A DNA stretch of 64,000 bases from Takakia lepidozioides (Eukaryota > Streptophyta > Takakiopsida > Takakiales > Takakiaceae). This document shows, piece after piece, positions 25,111 to 36,645 of this stretch (position 1 is the stretch's first letter; each line of letters opens with the position of its first letter). The notes under the pieces were generated by a model that did not search any database, was not told the DNA's origin, and saw only the letters and a program-made list of their open reading frames with translations. Where the stretch lies: positions 35,278,001 through 35,342,000 of the forward strand of contig CM060733.1 in assembly GCA_030704615.1 (NCBI GenBank). Direction: 5' to 3'. The position numbers and the translations under genes were made by a program.

Positions 25111-25778
25111 GCTCCAACAGTCAATTAAAGGCAAGACCAAGGTTCATAGCAGGTCCCCTCCATCATCCCCTTCTGCACTCTACGTCAAAGGGATCAATAG
25201 GCCAACTCTTGGTTTACTAACCCTAATATGATCATAGGCGTTGTAAGTAACCCTACGGTTGCTAAGATTTGCTTGAGGCAAAAAACCTTCCCGCTCCTTT
25301 CCCTCTCTGGATGCTCGTATCTGGATTCAACTGCTGATGTAACCCCTCTGATCTTCAATGGCCATCGTCCACCCTCACAGGGGATGACATGAAGGGAATG
25401 GAATCCTATAGGTCACCACCAAAGACCTCAGGCATTTCATCGCCACCTGTCCACCCAACAGCAGCCCTGCTCAGCCTATGTTAATAAAAATGGATTGAAG
25501 AATTCTTCGGGACCCACCTCCCCTACTACCAGCTGGCTCCCACTTCCAAAGTCACCTGAGGTACTTACTTGGAAGACCACCCTGGTCAAGTAGCTGCTCA
25601 CCCTCTACCCAGATTCTGGCACTTATCGAGGAGGCGAATGTCTACCTCCCCACCTCCTTTGGGAGCCAGATAGACTTAGGAAAATGTTCTCAGAACATGG
25701 TGTCTCTCTTTGTAAAGGCTCACATGTATTCTGACTCTCCTATGATGTTAAAGGTATTCCTGTGATGTAAGGTAAGCT
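25111..25778. other. Non-coding or decayed LINE sequence
   Basis: No domain is recognised. It may be further decayed LINE sequence on the plus strand, given its position after the zinc-knuckle remnant. Confidence 0.3.
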
Positions 25779-25783
25779 ACAAC

Positions 25784-26072
25784 TGTGAAATATTCTACAT
25801 GAGAACCTAGATCTTTTGTAACAACAATTACATACTTTTATTGATCATATAGAAAGTCTCTCATACTTACTATATATCCATCTCTCTCTCTCTCTGTGTG
25901 TTCTTGTTGTGAGTTCTTGTTGTGAGAGACAGAGCTCTCCTTTATAGTTACACAACTGAGTAGGTAGTCCAATGGTTACACAACCGATTTATGTGACTTA
26001 TGGAATCACACCCGAAGAGTTGTGTCTGTTAGAATGTTGAAGCTGCAACTATGTAACGGCAACTTTCCAACA
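25784..26072 (-). repeat. Solo LTR (289 bp), Copia-like
   Basis: On the minus strand it starts TGTTGGAAAGTTGCC, has CTATAAAGGAGAG as a TATA region and GATCAATAAAAG as a poly(A) signal region, and ends GAATATTTCACA. The 5-bp duplication ACAAC flanks it at 25779-25783 and 26073-26077. Absence of internal sequence with intact duplications points to LTR-LTR recombination. Confidence 0.88.
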
Positions 26073-26077
26073 ACAAC

Positions 26078-26979
26078 AACAAATTCAGTCATATTCCGAG
26101 AGTGTGCGTCCGTGAGGGGAGAGGTTCTGAAAAATTGCACTGTATAGTCGAATAAGGATAGACCTGTTAAATTTGGCTGCTGTCAGAGCTCAAGTCGTTG
26201 GGTGGTTAGCCTCACGCTTGGTGTTGTAGGCATCTCTGGTCCCAGGCTTGTAAGTTTTCCATCGCCTTGCACCTGTCTCGTGCTTTGGAGATAAATGCAC
26301 ACAAGCCAGACCCCTCCTCAATCTTGACTCATTTCAAAATCAAAGGAAACACAATGACAAAATCAGTTGGGCATGAGCTGAGCAGCTGCCTTCCTCCGTT
26401 TCAAGTTTCAAGGGAGGACTTGTTATTATTCAGACAAAAGTAAACCTAGACATGTACTTGTAATTGGGCAGACACTTACCGTAGAGGTGAGGCTCCAGTG
26501 AACTAGCCTTGTGCAATCAACTCACCCGACAAATGAACCACTCAGCATCCGCTGAAGAAGGCTGAAGACAAAGAAGTCCACGTGGGCTCTTGGCCAGCTT
26601 AAAGAATGCAAGGGTATCTAGCCTCTTCTGGTTATCACTGTGCCATTTACGGACAAAGACAGCACACAGTACACCGTACAGTACATACAGTACCTTGGGT
26701 GACCCTGCTGTCTTTGTCGTACATGAGCTCCCCACAATCATCCCTTCTGCTTAGAACCCACACTCTCATTGTTATCACTGATCAAACTTGCTGTGAGATT
26801 TCCATCCAATGCCTCGTCTCTGCCTCGTCTCCCTGCACTGTTTCTTGCTTCAGAACTCAATCTAAAAATATGACTTTGCCAACTGGCTCCAGTTGTGGAC
26901 ATGTACATGTAGATACAAACAAGGCATTCAACATATATCAACTTCTTTGATGTCGATTCCCAGTAACATCAATTACAAT
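26078..26979. other. Non-coding stretch
   Basis: No gene is recognised. Short open frames at 26517-26950 on both strands show no family signature. Confidence 0.3.
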
Positions 26980-27440
26980 TTATGACCATGTGCAAATCCC
27001 TTTGCTCCAGGATACCAGGCATCTCTGCAGCTTAACTCTTTGTGGTTCCCGAGAAGATTCGTTTACTAAGTAAGAAAATGCCTGTTTTGAGCAGTTCCCT
27101 GCCTCTCGAGTCCGGTACTTCCCCAAGACAAACAATTGTCCAGTATGAGGGTCTGAAGCTTTGACAGCTGTCCAATGGAATCCCGTTAACTTCCTCAAAG
27201 AAGAGCTGGCCAAACATAGCGTTTCAAGTTCTGACAACAGTCCGTCTCTTTCCAAATTGTAACATTGTGAGGCACCCAAAACCCGCAACACGATGGCACT
27301 GGGTAGTTGCTTCAAGTTCTTAAAACTACTCAATGTGAGAAGTGGAGCTGTGGTAAGTCCAATTTGGGAGCAGAGCAACAGAATGTCTAGTTGGCCTTCC
27401 CCAGGAGCAGCAGCTGCTCGCCCCACGTCCATCCTCCTGA
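26980..27440 (-). pseudogene. Leucine-rich-repeat remnant, plant resistance-gene type
   Basis: The minus strand carries LPSAIVLRVLGASQCYNLE followed by LSELETLCLASSSLRKL, then in a second frame SIGQLSKLQTLILDNCLS and in a third GEVPDS. These match the LxxLxxLxLxxCxxLxxxPxS pattern of plant LRR proteins. At least two frameshifts interrupt it (near 27190 and 27130). A plausible splice acceptor TATTTTCAG precedes the start at about 27437. It is either a decayed gene or part of one; no nucleotide-binding domain is seen. Confidence 0.5.
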
Positions 27441-28379
27441 AAATAATTACCTGGATTAGCAGCGCAGGTATATTTTAAATTAAAACACAGAGGAAAAGTA
27501 ACCTTGCTATGGGCCGTGAAGGCTTACAGGGGCGGAACCGGACCTCAGGAAGGCAGAAAACAGGCTGAAAAGAGAGCACGAAGAGAGAGGACATTCAGTC
27601 TTCACAACCAGCGGATGTGAGGGAAAAAAAACCACGATCACAACTCAAGAGGAAAGTCCTGAAACACTTCAGAAAGGAGAGACACGAAACCACCAGCGAA
27701 GCTCGAGGTGATTCCGCCCCAAGACGACATCACACACCGAGCCTGACGAAGGCTAACTGTGCACATTTTTTCTTGGACAGTCCCTAAGGCGTAACTAGAT
27801 TTCATTTTAGGTGTTGTGGTCGCCTAGATGGTGTTAATGGGCGATCATTATTCCTGCCGTCATTCACTTGCATCAAGAAGATTTCACCCCTGCTCCTCAA
27901 CTCCACCACATGTTGAAGCATAATGGAGTGGATGCCTTTGAACTCACTAAGCTGTGGCTGACTGCTTTCTCTTTACACATGTTATTGTTGTAGTCATTAC
28001 GTGAGAGGTAACTGTACAGCTGGAATGTCCAGCTCGGCTATGTAGAATGCAAACCTATGTAAGTCACCACGTAGGCCCCTTTTGAACCCCTGTGCCGACC
28101 ATCATGATCTGGCTTTTCCCTCCCTGGCCGTCTGGGTGTATATTCCCTGTTTTTCCCCCTTAGCTCTCTCTTTCAAGCTTGGCGTGTGTGCTTTAGCTCC
28201 AAGAACCGTAGTATCGAGCTTGTGAGCTGTGTCTGTGACAGGTTGAGCTTTTCTGTACTGCTCGTGTGCTTTAATCAAGTGAATCAGGGCTTTATTTATA
28301 CTCTTGTCTCGTGGGCGTGTCTTGCCTGTGTGGTTCTGTGTCAATCACTCCTTGTGTTTTTTTCACTTTTTCACAATAG
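27441..28379. other. Non-coding stretch
   Basis: No gene is recognised. The part near 27480-27720 on the minus strand is rich in CTCTCTCTTC-like tracts and could be the 5' untranslated region of the LRR remnant. Confidence 0.25.
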
Positions 28380-28855
28380 TTATGCAGTTTCTTTCTGATT
28401 CCTGAGAATCCTCTGAAGAGTTCTTTGTTGGTGGGTGTTAAGATTGTAAATTCTTGGTATATCGTCATCATCATCTGATTCATAATCGTTAGAAGTGCAA
28501 TTTTGTTTTGCCTTGCCTTTTGCCTTGGTGGTCGTCCGAACGGATTTCTTTGGAGTAGCCCTTGCTCTCTTCTTTGTAAGAACAACAGGATCACTTGACT
28601 GCGATTCAAAATCCCTGTCATTAACCGGCAACTCGGTACCTGCTTCACTGACACATGTTGGCACGACGCTTTCTGGCCTACCGACGCTTTCTGACCTCTT
28701 CAATATCGGAAGTTTGGATCTGGTAGCTGCATTGTGTAGTGCAGGTGGTCTTCCAAATGAGCTACATACTTGTGCAAATGATGCTAACGGAGTGACATGC
28801 TCGAATTGCTTACTGGAGATTTGACTGCCGTAATCCGGGTTTGAAAGACTTTGTG
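28380..28855 (-). CDS. Hypothetical disordered protein or exon
   Basis: A minus-strand frame open from about 28855 to a TGA at 28380 encodes a low-complexity, probably nuclear polypeptide. It has a basic stretch KKRARATPKKSV, an acidic run YESDDDDDIPR and a final NTHQQRTLQRILRNQKETA. A possible acceptor lies near 28857. I do not recognise the family. It could be a host exon or part of a transposon protein; coding is suggested only by composition and length. Confidence 0.3.
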
Positions 28856-28860
28856 AAAAT

Positions 28861-29421
28861 TGACTTCCTGGTCATCTTCCTACGACAAGAGATCTTCTCG
28901 ATTCATGCTTCACGCTGCTTTGGCTTCGCGATGCTTCGGCAAAAGTACAGGGTGCAGAGGTTCCATATACACAAACAATCTACACTTTTGATTGTATGGT
29001 GTGATATGATTTTTTTTTAAATCTGTTGCACTCTACGTTGGAAGTTGTGTCTGGAGAGTCATTTTGGGGTGATCCTTAAGTGCTTTGATCCTCTTGTTGG
29101 AGGAAAAACAGTTTGAGAAAGGGTGTATTGGGCGGCGCACTTATCATCTGTGGAGTTGACTATATATCACAATTTCTAATCATCACGATATGAATTTGTA
29201 CCAGAAGATATCTGAAACTTTAGGATCCACAAAAGCTCCTGTATCTGTTATGTACAGAAAAATCCAAGTATGTTGGAGTAGGGCAGAATTGCACTGACAG
29301 CCTAACCTAAAATCTGTTGAATGTCATCAAATACTGGGTATAGTCTCTTACATTTCCGTAGGAATGTTATAAAAGGACTGTTGTACTCCAATATGGGGCA
29401 TGAGGGGAGAGATTTATGGAA
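28861..29421. other. Intergenic stretch
   Basis: No gene or repeat is recognised between the hypothetical frame and the 3' end of the LON-domain gene. Confidence 0.35.
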
Positions 29422-32400
29422 TTAAAGCTGGAGCGACTGAAGGGCAACCTTGGCTGCAAGGGATGCCCTACTTTGTTCAGCATATTGGGTGACGTTGGTC
29501 AGTCGCACTCCCGTGTCCACAGCTGCCATAGCTTTCAGCCTTTCTTGCAACAGCTTGTGTAACTCTCCTGGACTCGCACCTGCCCATGAGATTTATTGAA
29601 TGTTACTACCAGAATGTGCTGTAGCAATGACATTCACACAAATGCAAGTGGGGAGTTGCAAGCAAAGAATACAGGGGAAAAGACAGGATAGAGGGGATAG
29701 AAGAAGAACAGGAGAAGAGAGAAAATGAAAAGAAATGGTGCTTTATAACGTCCGCGGAAAGCTCATAGAGCTTATGGGACAAAATGGAAGAAAACATGAG
29801 AGGAAACAAAACCAGAACCCAAGAATGAGAACTAATGTTCTAGTGATTGTCTAAGGGTGAAGGCCTCGTGCAGGTAAGCTGCCAAGCATTTCTGATCCTC
29901 ATTGTGGAAGACCTCAGTGAGAGTTGGGGTTCCACTGAATAAACAGTGGAATCTCCCACGGATCTCGTAGTATAGAGGGCAGTAGAAGAAGAAGTGTTCT
30001 TCAGTTTCAATTTCCCGGCTGCGCCCTATGCAAGCTGGACAGAGGTGGTCCTCCCCATGCAGGTTTTCCCATCTGCCAGTCTCTATCCGTAGGTTGTGGG
30101 AATCCACCCTGAACCGCCCCAATGCCCTCACGAGGGAAGGAGATAAGGATGCTGAAAGGTAATTCGGCCTCAAGATTCTATCATCTCGGAGCACCAAAAG
30201 AAAGGAAGGAAGAAAGTGTGAGAATAACATAGAAGAAAGCAAGAGAAAAAGAAAAGAGAGGAGCTTGGGAGAGAGACAATGTACCTGCAACAGGCTGGAG
30301 GGCAGCGAAAGAGAGGCGCTCTTCGCAGCTGGGAACAAAGCCCTTGACCAAATCATCAAGCTCCCCCTTCTCTGCCCATTGTAAGGCTTTCTCCAGTGGT
30401 GTTTGCAAAGTTTCATCTTTTGCAGTCTGCATACAAGTGATGCACCAAAACTGCCTTTTGAAAGGAGGAAAACCCTTTATCTATGTAGTTTCCTTGTGTC
30501 TGAGAGTACTATTACCAGGGACTGTCAACAATCACTTTGCTCCTAGTTTAAGAACAACACTACAATACTTTCGACAGCTAGGGTAGGGAAGGAGGGGTTA
30601 GAACTTATTGCTTTTTCACTGGAGACTTATGGCCAAGGACTCCATTAATCTAGTGTGGTGGGAGGAGGAAGAAGAACAAACAGTTGCACCACGTGGGAGA
30701 AGTCATTTGGTTTGGTGTATGTTTTACCTTAATCTTAATTTGGAGTTGCTGCACATCTGCCAATGTCTTCTTGAGCTCCTCAGTTGATGCACACAAAGAT
30801 TTCCTATCTTCTGGGGTTTCGTCTTTTACCGGCACCACTGTGCACTTAATGAATGGCTCCATCTGTCACAAACTCAAGTTTCATACTGCACTTTTTTTCT
30901 GAAAGCTACCAATGGTGTTTGCAGGCTGAAGAAATGAGGAACATCGGGTGAAGCATTCTAACACTGAAACTTGACCTAACTTCAGATGAGCCATACCTGA
31001 GTTAAGTTGACCATCTTGATGCGGCCAATCCCTCGGATTGTTACAAGAGCTCCTATTTCCAAACGCCTAACCTGCAATAGCCGAGCAACACCTCATCACA
31101 CTGCTTGCAAGCCTGAACAAAGCATCTCCAGTAGACTCTGATTTGTCTTCTTTCCATGAATATATAAACCATCTAGTTTGGAATGTTATATGTCTTGCAC
31201 TGTACAAATTAGTTTGCAGTCATCTCACACCGAAACCCCCCCGCCCCATGCCATTCACCATATGAATAACAAAATGGACTAGTCGACAAGTCAGGTTTCA
31301 TTTGAAAAAGAAAATGCACCGCAACCATCTTTATGCTTATTTCTCCTCCCTGCATAGACCCGTTCCACATATATAAACTTCTCCACCATATACTTCGTCC
31401 ATAGAACCACGGAGTTTGACTACTTCTAGTAATGATGTGTTATAAAATCCACCACCCAGGAACATCACACACTGCTCATTCGACTGAAATCTTGTGGGGC
31501 CCTTACACCATTTTGCCATGTTGACACACTAGATGGTCATAAGCCATGCCCCAAGTCTTGAAGGTGGACTCCACAGACACAGTGTAGTTGCCCCATTGTT
31601 GTAGCAATGTGTGACATCCTCCGAACATGTTTTCTGTACACAGCTTTTGCATTGCTGTCCCAGTTGGCTGGAATGAGCGGTTGATTCTTAGTTGGGAGAA
31701 ATAAATTCATCAGCATGTAACGATTGAAACAGAATAGGTTCACTATTTGGCCTTCACAATGCCCAGGAATTGATGCCGGACCAGGTACTGGGCAGATTGA
31801 TACACAACACCACAATTAGTTTCTACAATCATGACTAACTATGGGTAAGATACCTGGGGGCCTTACACTCTCAATGCGAGCCAAGCAGCCATAGGTAGCC
31901 ACAAATGATGCAACTCCAGTGTCCTCTCCCTTCACTGGCTCAATCACAATGTGTGCAAACAGATAGTTGGGCCGTCCAATCACCTGCAAGGGCACAACAC
32001 AATACAGATGAACAAAAGCATGCTTAGCTGTAGCTATTAGTGAAGAAGACAAAGTATTTTCTGGGCAATGAGGCTGCCAACCACTGTCAGGTCAGCTTGT
32101 GTATGATCAGATCTGGGCATTGTCTTGTCCGCCCCCATCACCTGCAAGCACCCACACACAGCACAGGTGAACAGAAGCATAGCTATTTGTGAAGTGGGTA
32201 ACATTCAGTTTTAGGCAATTGACTGCTAAAAACGTCTGCCATTGACATCATGCTTGAAAGTGTGAGATCAATTCCAGCAATGCTCACTTAGCCCTCTACC
32301 TTACAGGAGACATGACAAATTTGCCTGTGCTTACACTCCGAAACACTGGAAGGAGAAACTGAGGGAAGAGAGAAAGAAAACAAGGACATTTGTTACATCT

Positions 32401-33925
32401 GCTGGAGGTCGGAAGGACCGGAACAGAGCTAAGAGAGAGAGATAGGAAACAAAAGAAGTAGAGGCATTGATTGGTACCTGATCTAGGAGCGCTAGAAACC
32501 TTGCCTCATACAAATGCAATGTTTTTGTTGAAGATGGAACAAAAACCTGGATACACCACCAAAGTCCTTGGGCCACTGAATTTCCAAAACGGAGATGGAA
32601 CAAAAACCTGGAAACACCAACAAAGTCCTCTTGCCACTGAATTTCCAAAACTGCTTTATTTATCGACTGTTAACTTGGCAGCAATGTTCTTTAGAGGAGC
32701 TGGGTTCCTATGATCTTCACTATATAGTCCTTCGCCCTCTTTTCGATCATACTGGATGATTAACGCCACAGTATTCTCTTCCTCTGGTGCAGCACAAATA
32801 TCCCTCTCAAAATCATGTAGCCCAAAAATCTTCTGCCAATGTACTTCCCATTCTGAGAGTAGATGCCAAATTAAAATACCTCAGCAGGGGAGAACGGCAG
32901 ACAGGGGAGCTCCATGATGGTTGCATCTGCCCACCATATCCACACCAGCCACCCAGAAAAAAAAAAAAAATCATTGTGCTGTTCAACAAAACTGCTCATA
33001 AAACTTCCATACAGAAAATCATGTATGAAGATGGATATTGACTCTTAAATTTCTCTGTAAAAGATTGCATTGACGCAAGAAGAGGTCCCCACAGGCAGTG
33101 ACAAGCGATGAGAAAGATTAAGGACGGCGAGTTGCCAGTGAGAGGTAGGGGAAGAGGCCGGCAAGGAGGTGACGAGATATGAAGGAATGAAGAAGCAGTA
33201 ATTTATTACGTCCACAGAAGTAGACGGACAGATAGAGACGGAGATTGAGGAAAAATCATTGCAGTGTGTGTATTATCAACAACTGCTGTGAATTGGTAAC
33301 TATATTCCTGTCTTCGCAGCAAATTCAAGTCTTCCAGTACAGACACCGCCAAATTACTGCAAAACGACCGAACTGTTCTTGCTCTATGAACGTCTCTGGA
33401 GAAATCAGTTCATGTAGTGGGAAGTTTCTCGTGATATCCTCCAGGTATTTGGAGACAAGCCTTGCGCATAATGTTGAAGTACAAGTTGCATTCCAGAGGC
33501 AAGTGGTAAGTTTTTGCTGGCACCCCTGTCACCAGGCAAAAGAGTGGACGTAGTATTGACAACATTGATCCAGATAATGGGCATCTTCGTGACGATGCTA
33601 AGAATGGGCACATACCATCTGAAACCGACACCCCGGCAGGCACAGTGGAACAATGTGCGGGTAACCACGAGCATCGAACCCTGTGGAAGCCGGTAGAGTG
33701 CACTCTTTTTCTGCTATCAATACTTTGGTCCTGTGGGCTATGAAACGACCCTCTCTGCTTTTCACGATCCACAGTGAGGTACGAACATGGCGGACTTCTA
33801 TGGCCACCGCGGGGGTACGACAAATGAGAGGAGGATGCAAGGTCGGCGAGTGAGGAGGTGAGAGAGAGAGGGGAAGACAAATGGTGCATAGACGGCATGG
33901 GAGATCCCACCACCGCCATAGCCAT
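29422..33925 (-). CDS. LON substrate-binding-domain protein, eight exons
   Basis: This is the clearest host gene. Exons on the minus strand: 33616-33925, 32880-32926, 32478-32546, 31867-31983, 30997-31071, 30728-30862, 30285-30426 and 29422-29579. All introns are GT-AG, phases match (1,0,0,0,0,0,1), and the exons add up to 350 codons plus TAA. The first ~100 residues are Ser-rich and basic (MAMAVVGSPMPSMHHL), which fits a plastid or mitochondrial transit peptide. The LON N-terminal domain begins MELPCLPFSPAE and continues TLHLYEARFLALLDQ, LFAHIVIEPV, TYGCLARIES and ALVTIRGIGRIKMVN. No AAA+ or protease domain follows; the C-terminus (EERLSFAALQ, LHKLLQERLKAM) is helical. It resembles the plant stand-alone LON-domain proteins, whose role is poorly known. 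An upstream in-frame Met at 34009 is an alternative start. Confidence 0.88.
29731..30195 (-). mobile_element. LINE 3'-end fragment in the last LON-gene intron
   Basis: It is closely similar to the LINE at 22.7-23.2 kb, sharing the non-coding 3' end (GTGCTTTATAACGTCCGCGG) and the terminal cysteine motif (LCPACIGRSREIETEEHFFF). Similarity stops near 30195. It lies wholly within the intron 29580-30284 and in the same direction as the gene. Its frame is open in the terminal domain but it is far too short to function. Confidence 0.85.
32532..32653. repeat. 61-bp tandem duplication across a LON-gene 3' splice site
   Basis: Two copies (32532-32592 and 32593-32653) share AGATGGAACAAAAACCTGG and the following sequence with few differences. 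The unit contains the acceptor of exon 3 and the first bases of that exon, so a second, upstream acceptor-like CCAG exists in the intron. Confidence 0.85.
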
Positions 33926-34063
33926 CCTTGTGCGATCTCTCTCCAGATATTCTACACCAGATGGCTGTAAGCAGCAACGCTGAAACTCGCGCCTTTGAAC
34001 TTGGTGCACAGGTGCTGAGGTAGATGACCCAATTCAGAGCACATTGTAAAACCGATCCCTACC
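33926..34063. other. Upstream region of the LON gene
   Basis: This short segment separates the LON-gene start from the inverted-repeat element. I see no clear TATA box. Confidence 0.3.
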
Positions 34064-34981
34064 TAAGGTAGACAAACCTATAATGGCTCCTTTAAGAAAT
34101 GCAGGCAATTTCAGCTGTGCAGTGTCCTTATATACATTTTTCCCATGTAGGCACAAGAAAATGAAATTTATTGAAAAAAACAAAAACAAAAATCCAAAGT
34201 TATACATAATATTGGTGAATTTTCAAGCTGAAAACACATAATAATCCTTGAATGGACCAATAGGGGCTACTATTTTGAACAGCAAGTGCATTGAATCAGG
34301 AGCGCATGGGGCCCAAAAGGTGTGCATCATCATTCACTTTACTGATTCCGCTGCACAGTAGTATGGACCATGTCATTTAGTTGAACTACTCATTAGTTAC
34401 ATGAACTTGACTATTTACTGAGCTTTACGTATCTGACTACGCTGAAGCGTCCTCAGTGACTACGAGATGTGTCCCTGGACTAATTGAAAACGAACAGTCA
34501 TGATCTGCAAAACTAATCGCTAGTGGAGAATAAACTAATCTTCAGCTTGTCCAAAATGAGAACCATTTGATCCCAAAACTGATCGGCTTCTCAACAATCA
34601 CCGGCTCTGCTTACGCTTCTGTAAACCCACGGAGGTTCGATAAAGACGAACCCTGATGTATCCAGACTCGTTTGAATCCTGGCCCACTTGCTACAGTTTC
34701 CTAACAGTATGCATTTGCCAAAACGATTTAATGAATACCCAAATATGACCGTCACCCTCCTTGTTTTGAACCAGCAATAAATGTAAAACAGATCAGCCAC
34801 TTTAATACCTCTGATCTTTACCGTGCATGTAGTTTCCAGAGACTAATAATGAACTGCCATGTCATGCATGTAATTCGGATCGGCAGGTGTGCATGGACGT
34901 TTTTGAGTTCACATTTGAGCCATTTAACAAATAATTATAGGGGTCACATTTTGAATGGTAATTGTAGGTTTGTCTACCTTA
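34064..34981. mobile_element. Candidate TA-flanked inverted-repeat element (MITE-like)
   Basis: The left end TAAGGTAGACAAACCTA at 34064 is matched in inverse by TAGGTTTGTCTACCTTA ending at 34981. With TA counted as target duplication on each side, the termini are AGGTAGACAAACC. This fits a Tc1/mariner-type non-autonomous element of about 916 bp. No transposase is present. It sits about 140 bp upstream of the LON gene start. Confidence 0.6.
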
Positions 34982-35043
34982 CTTATAAATGTGCATGAAA
35001 CAACTTGCGGCTAGTCGCGTAATGGCTCCACCCTGAGATGAGT

Positions 35044-35100
35044 AGAATATTTATTTGAAATGTTATATTGAAATTATATAACATTTCAAATGAATATTCT
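35044..35100. repeat. Long perfect-type hairpin
   Basis: Arms of 24 bases (35044-35067 and 35077-35100) pair with one mismatch around a 9-base loop; the core is ATTTGAAATGTTATA. It lies in AT-rich non-coding DNA. Confidence 0.85.
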
Positions 35101-35597
35101 ATGTACATATTCTTTATTTCATTTTATGTACATATAAGTTATATAGGAATTGTTGGAACCATGTTGTACTTGTATGTGCATTTTGACATACTAGACTGGT
35201 CCTGGTATGCCTAATGGACCTTTAAGGCCAAGCTGGTAGGGGCCGTGTAGATCCACTGTGGCATGGGTAGGATACGTGGCTGGTAGGAGTATTGTCATGT
35301 GGGACATACCCGGATGCCAGGTAGGAGTAGGTCTGAAATGGAATTCACATATTGTATACGGATATGTACAGGTATGTACAAATTTAACATGATATTTTTT
35401 ATTTATAATATTAGGTAATATTTTTACTTATTTAAAGCTCAAACTAAAATTTTGAGGTACCTCAAAATATATAGTTGAGGTTATATGTTATATTGATAAA
35501 GTGAAAAAATAAAAATAAAAATATATTATGTGTAAAAACATACCCAATGGGTAAAGGATAAGCCCAAAACTGGTTGTAGCTAAGATTGAGATCAATA

Positions 35598-36645
35598 TAT
35601 GAATCGGGACGTTTGTTTTGTTTGTTTTGTAGATTTGAGTTGTCCCAAGCTGCTGGCCCAGCCTTGGTGCTTGGTACCATTGGAAAGCCCTCGACGAAGA
35701 GGGGTGCACGGGCTTGGTCTCATGATTTTTGGACCTGCGGTGTGGGAGATGTGGAATTTCCAGTACTTTGGGTCGCTGGAAATTCACGAAAAATTGCAAA
35801 GTGGGCATTCATGGACAATGGTTGGAGCCTCGACATGAGAGATATCAAGGGAAAGGTCTCCGGTTCAAATCTGGTTATAGGCTCTGTGGGAAAAAAATGA
35901 TTAGATATGGCTTGCTTCATATATTGATGCACTTGGACTTAGATAACATTGGACACTTGGGCCAAATGCAGGCTACCCTAGAGGTTGCACTTGGGCCTCG
36001 ACATAGGAGACACACTTGGATACATAGGGATTGCACTTGGACTTAGATGACAAGTTGGACACTTGGGCCAACGGCATAGGCTACCCTATCAATTTTATGA
36101 AGCGAGACGTTTGTTTTGTTTTGTTTTGTTTTGTAGATTTGAGATGTCCAAAACTGCGGGGCCCCACCCTAAGTGCTTGGTCCCGTTGGAAAGCCCTCGA
36201 CGAGGAGGGGTGCATGGGCTTGGTCTCACGATTTTTGGACCTACGGTGTGGGAGATGTGGAATTTCAAGTACTTTGGGTCGTTGGAAATTCCCGAAAAAT
36301 AGCAAAGTGGGAATTCATGGGACAATGGTTGGAGCCTCGATAGGAGAGATATTAAGGGAAAGGTCTCCGGTTCAAATCTGGTTGTAGGCTATGAGGAAAA
36401 AAAATGCATTTGGACTTAGATGGCATTGGACATTTGGGGCAACGGCACAGGCTACCCTGGAGGTCACACTTGGGTCTAGACATTGGAGACGCACTCGAAT
36501 GCATAGGAGATTGCACTTGGGCTTAGATGACCCTGGAGGTCACACTTGGGTCTAGACATTGGAGACGCACTCGAATGCATAGGAGATTGCACTTGGGCTT
36601 AGATGACCCTGGACACTTGGGCCAACGGCAGAGGCTACCCTAGTA
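35598..36645. repeat. Tandem duplication of ~505 bp with internal sub-repeats
   Basis: Two units start at about 35601 and 36103 with CGGGACGTTTG / CGAGACGTTTG followed by a TTTTG run. Each has a ~290-bp conserved block (to about 35900 and 36400) ending in GGTTCAAATCTGG, which resembles a pol III B box, then a block of CACTTGG-CTTAGATGA sub-repeats. In the second unit a ~75-bp part is duplicated again at 36460-36610. Open frames on both strands merely follow the repeat. Confidence 0.75.

Noticed and set aside
32065-32148. An extra LON-gene exon starting VMGADKTMPRSD after an AG acceptor
   Set aside because: Exons 3 and 4 join in phase without it and it has no usable donor; it looks like a pseudo-exon similar to the start of exon 4.
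33410-34009. A single 199-codon exon reading through the first LON-gene intron
   Set aside because: A strong GTATGT donor at 33615 joins in phase to the exon at 32926, and the rest of the frame has no LON similarity.
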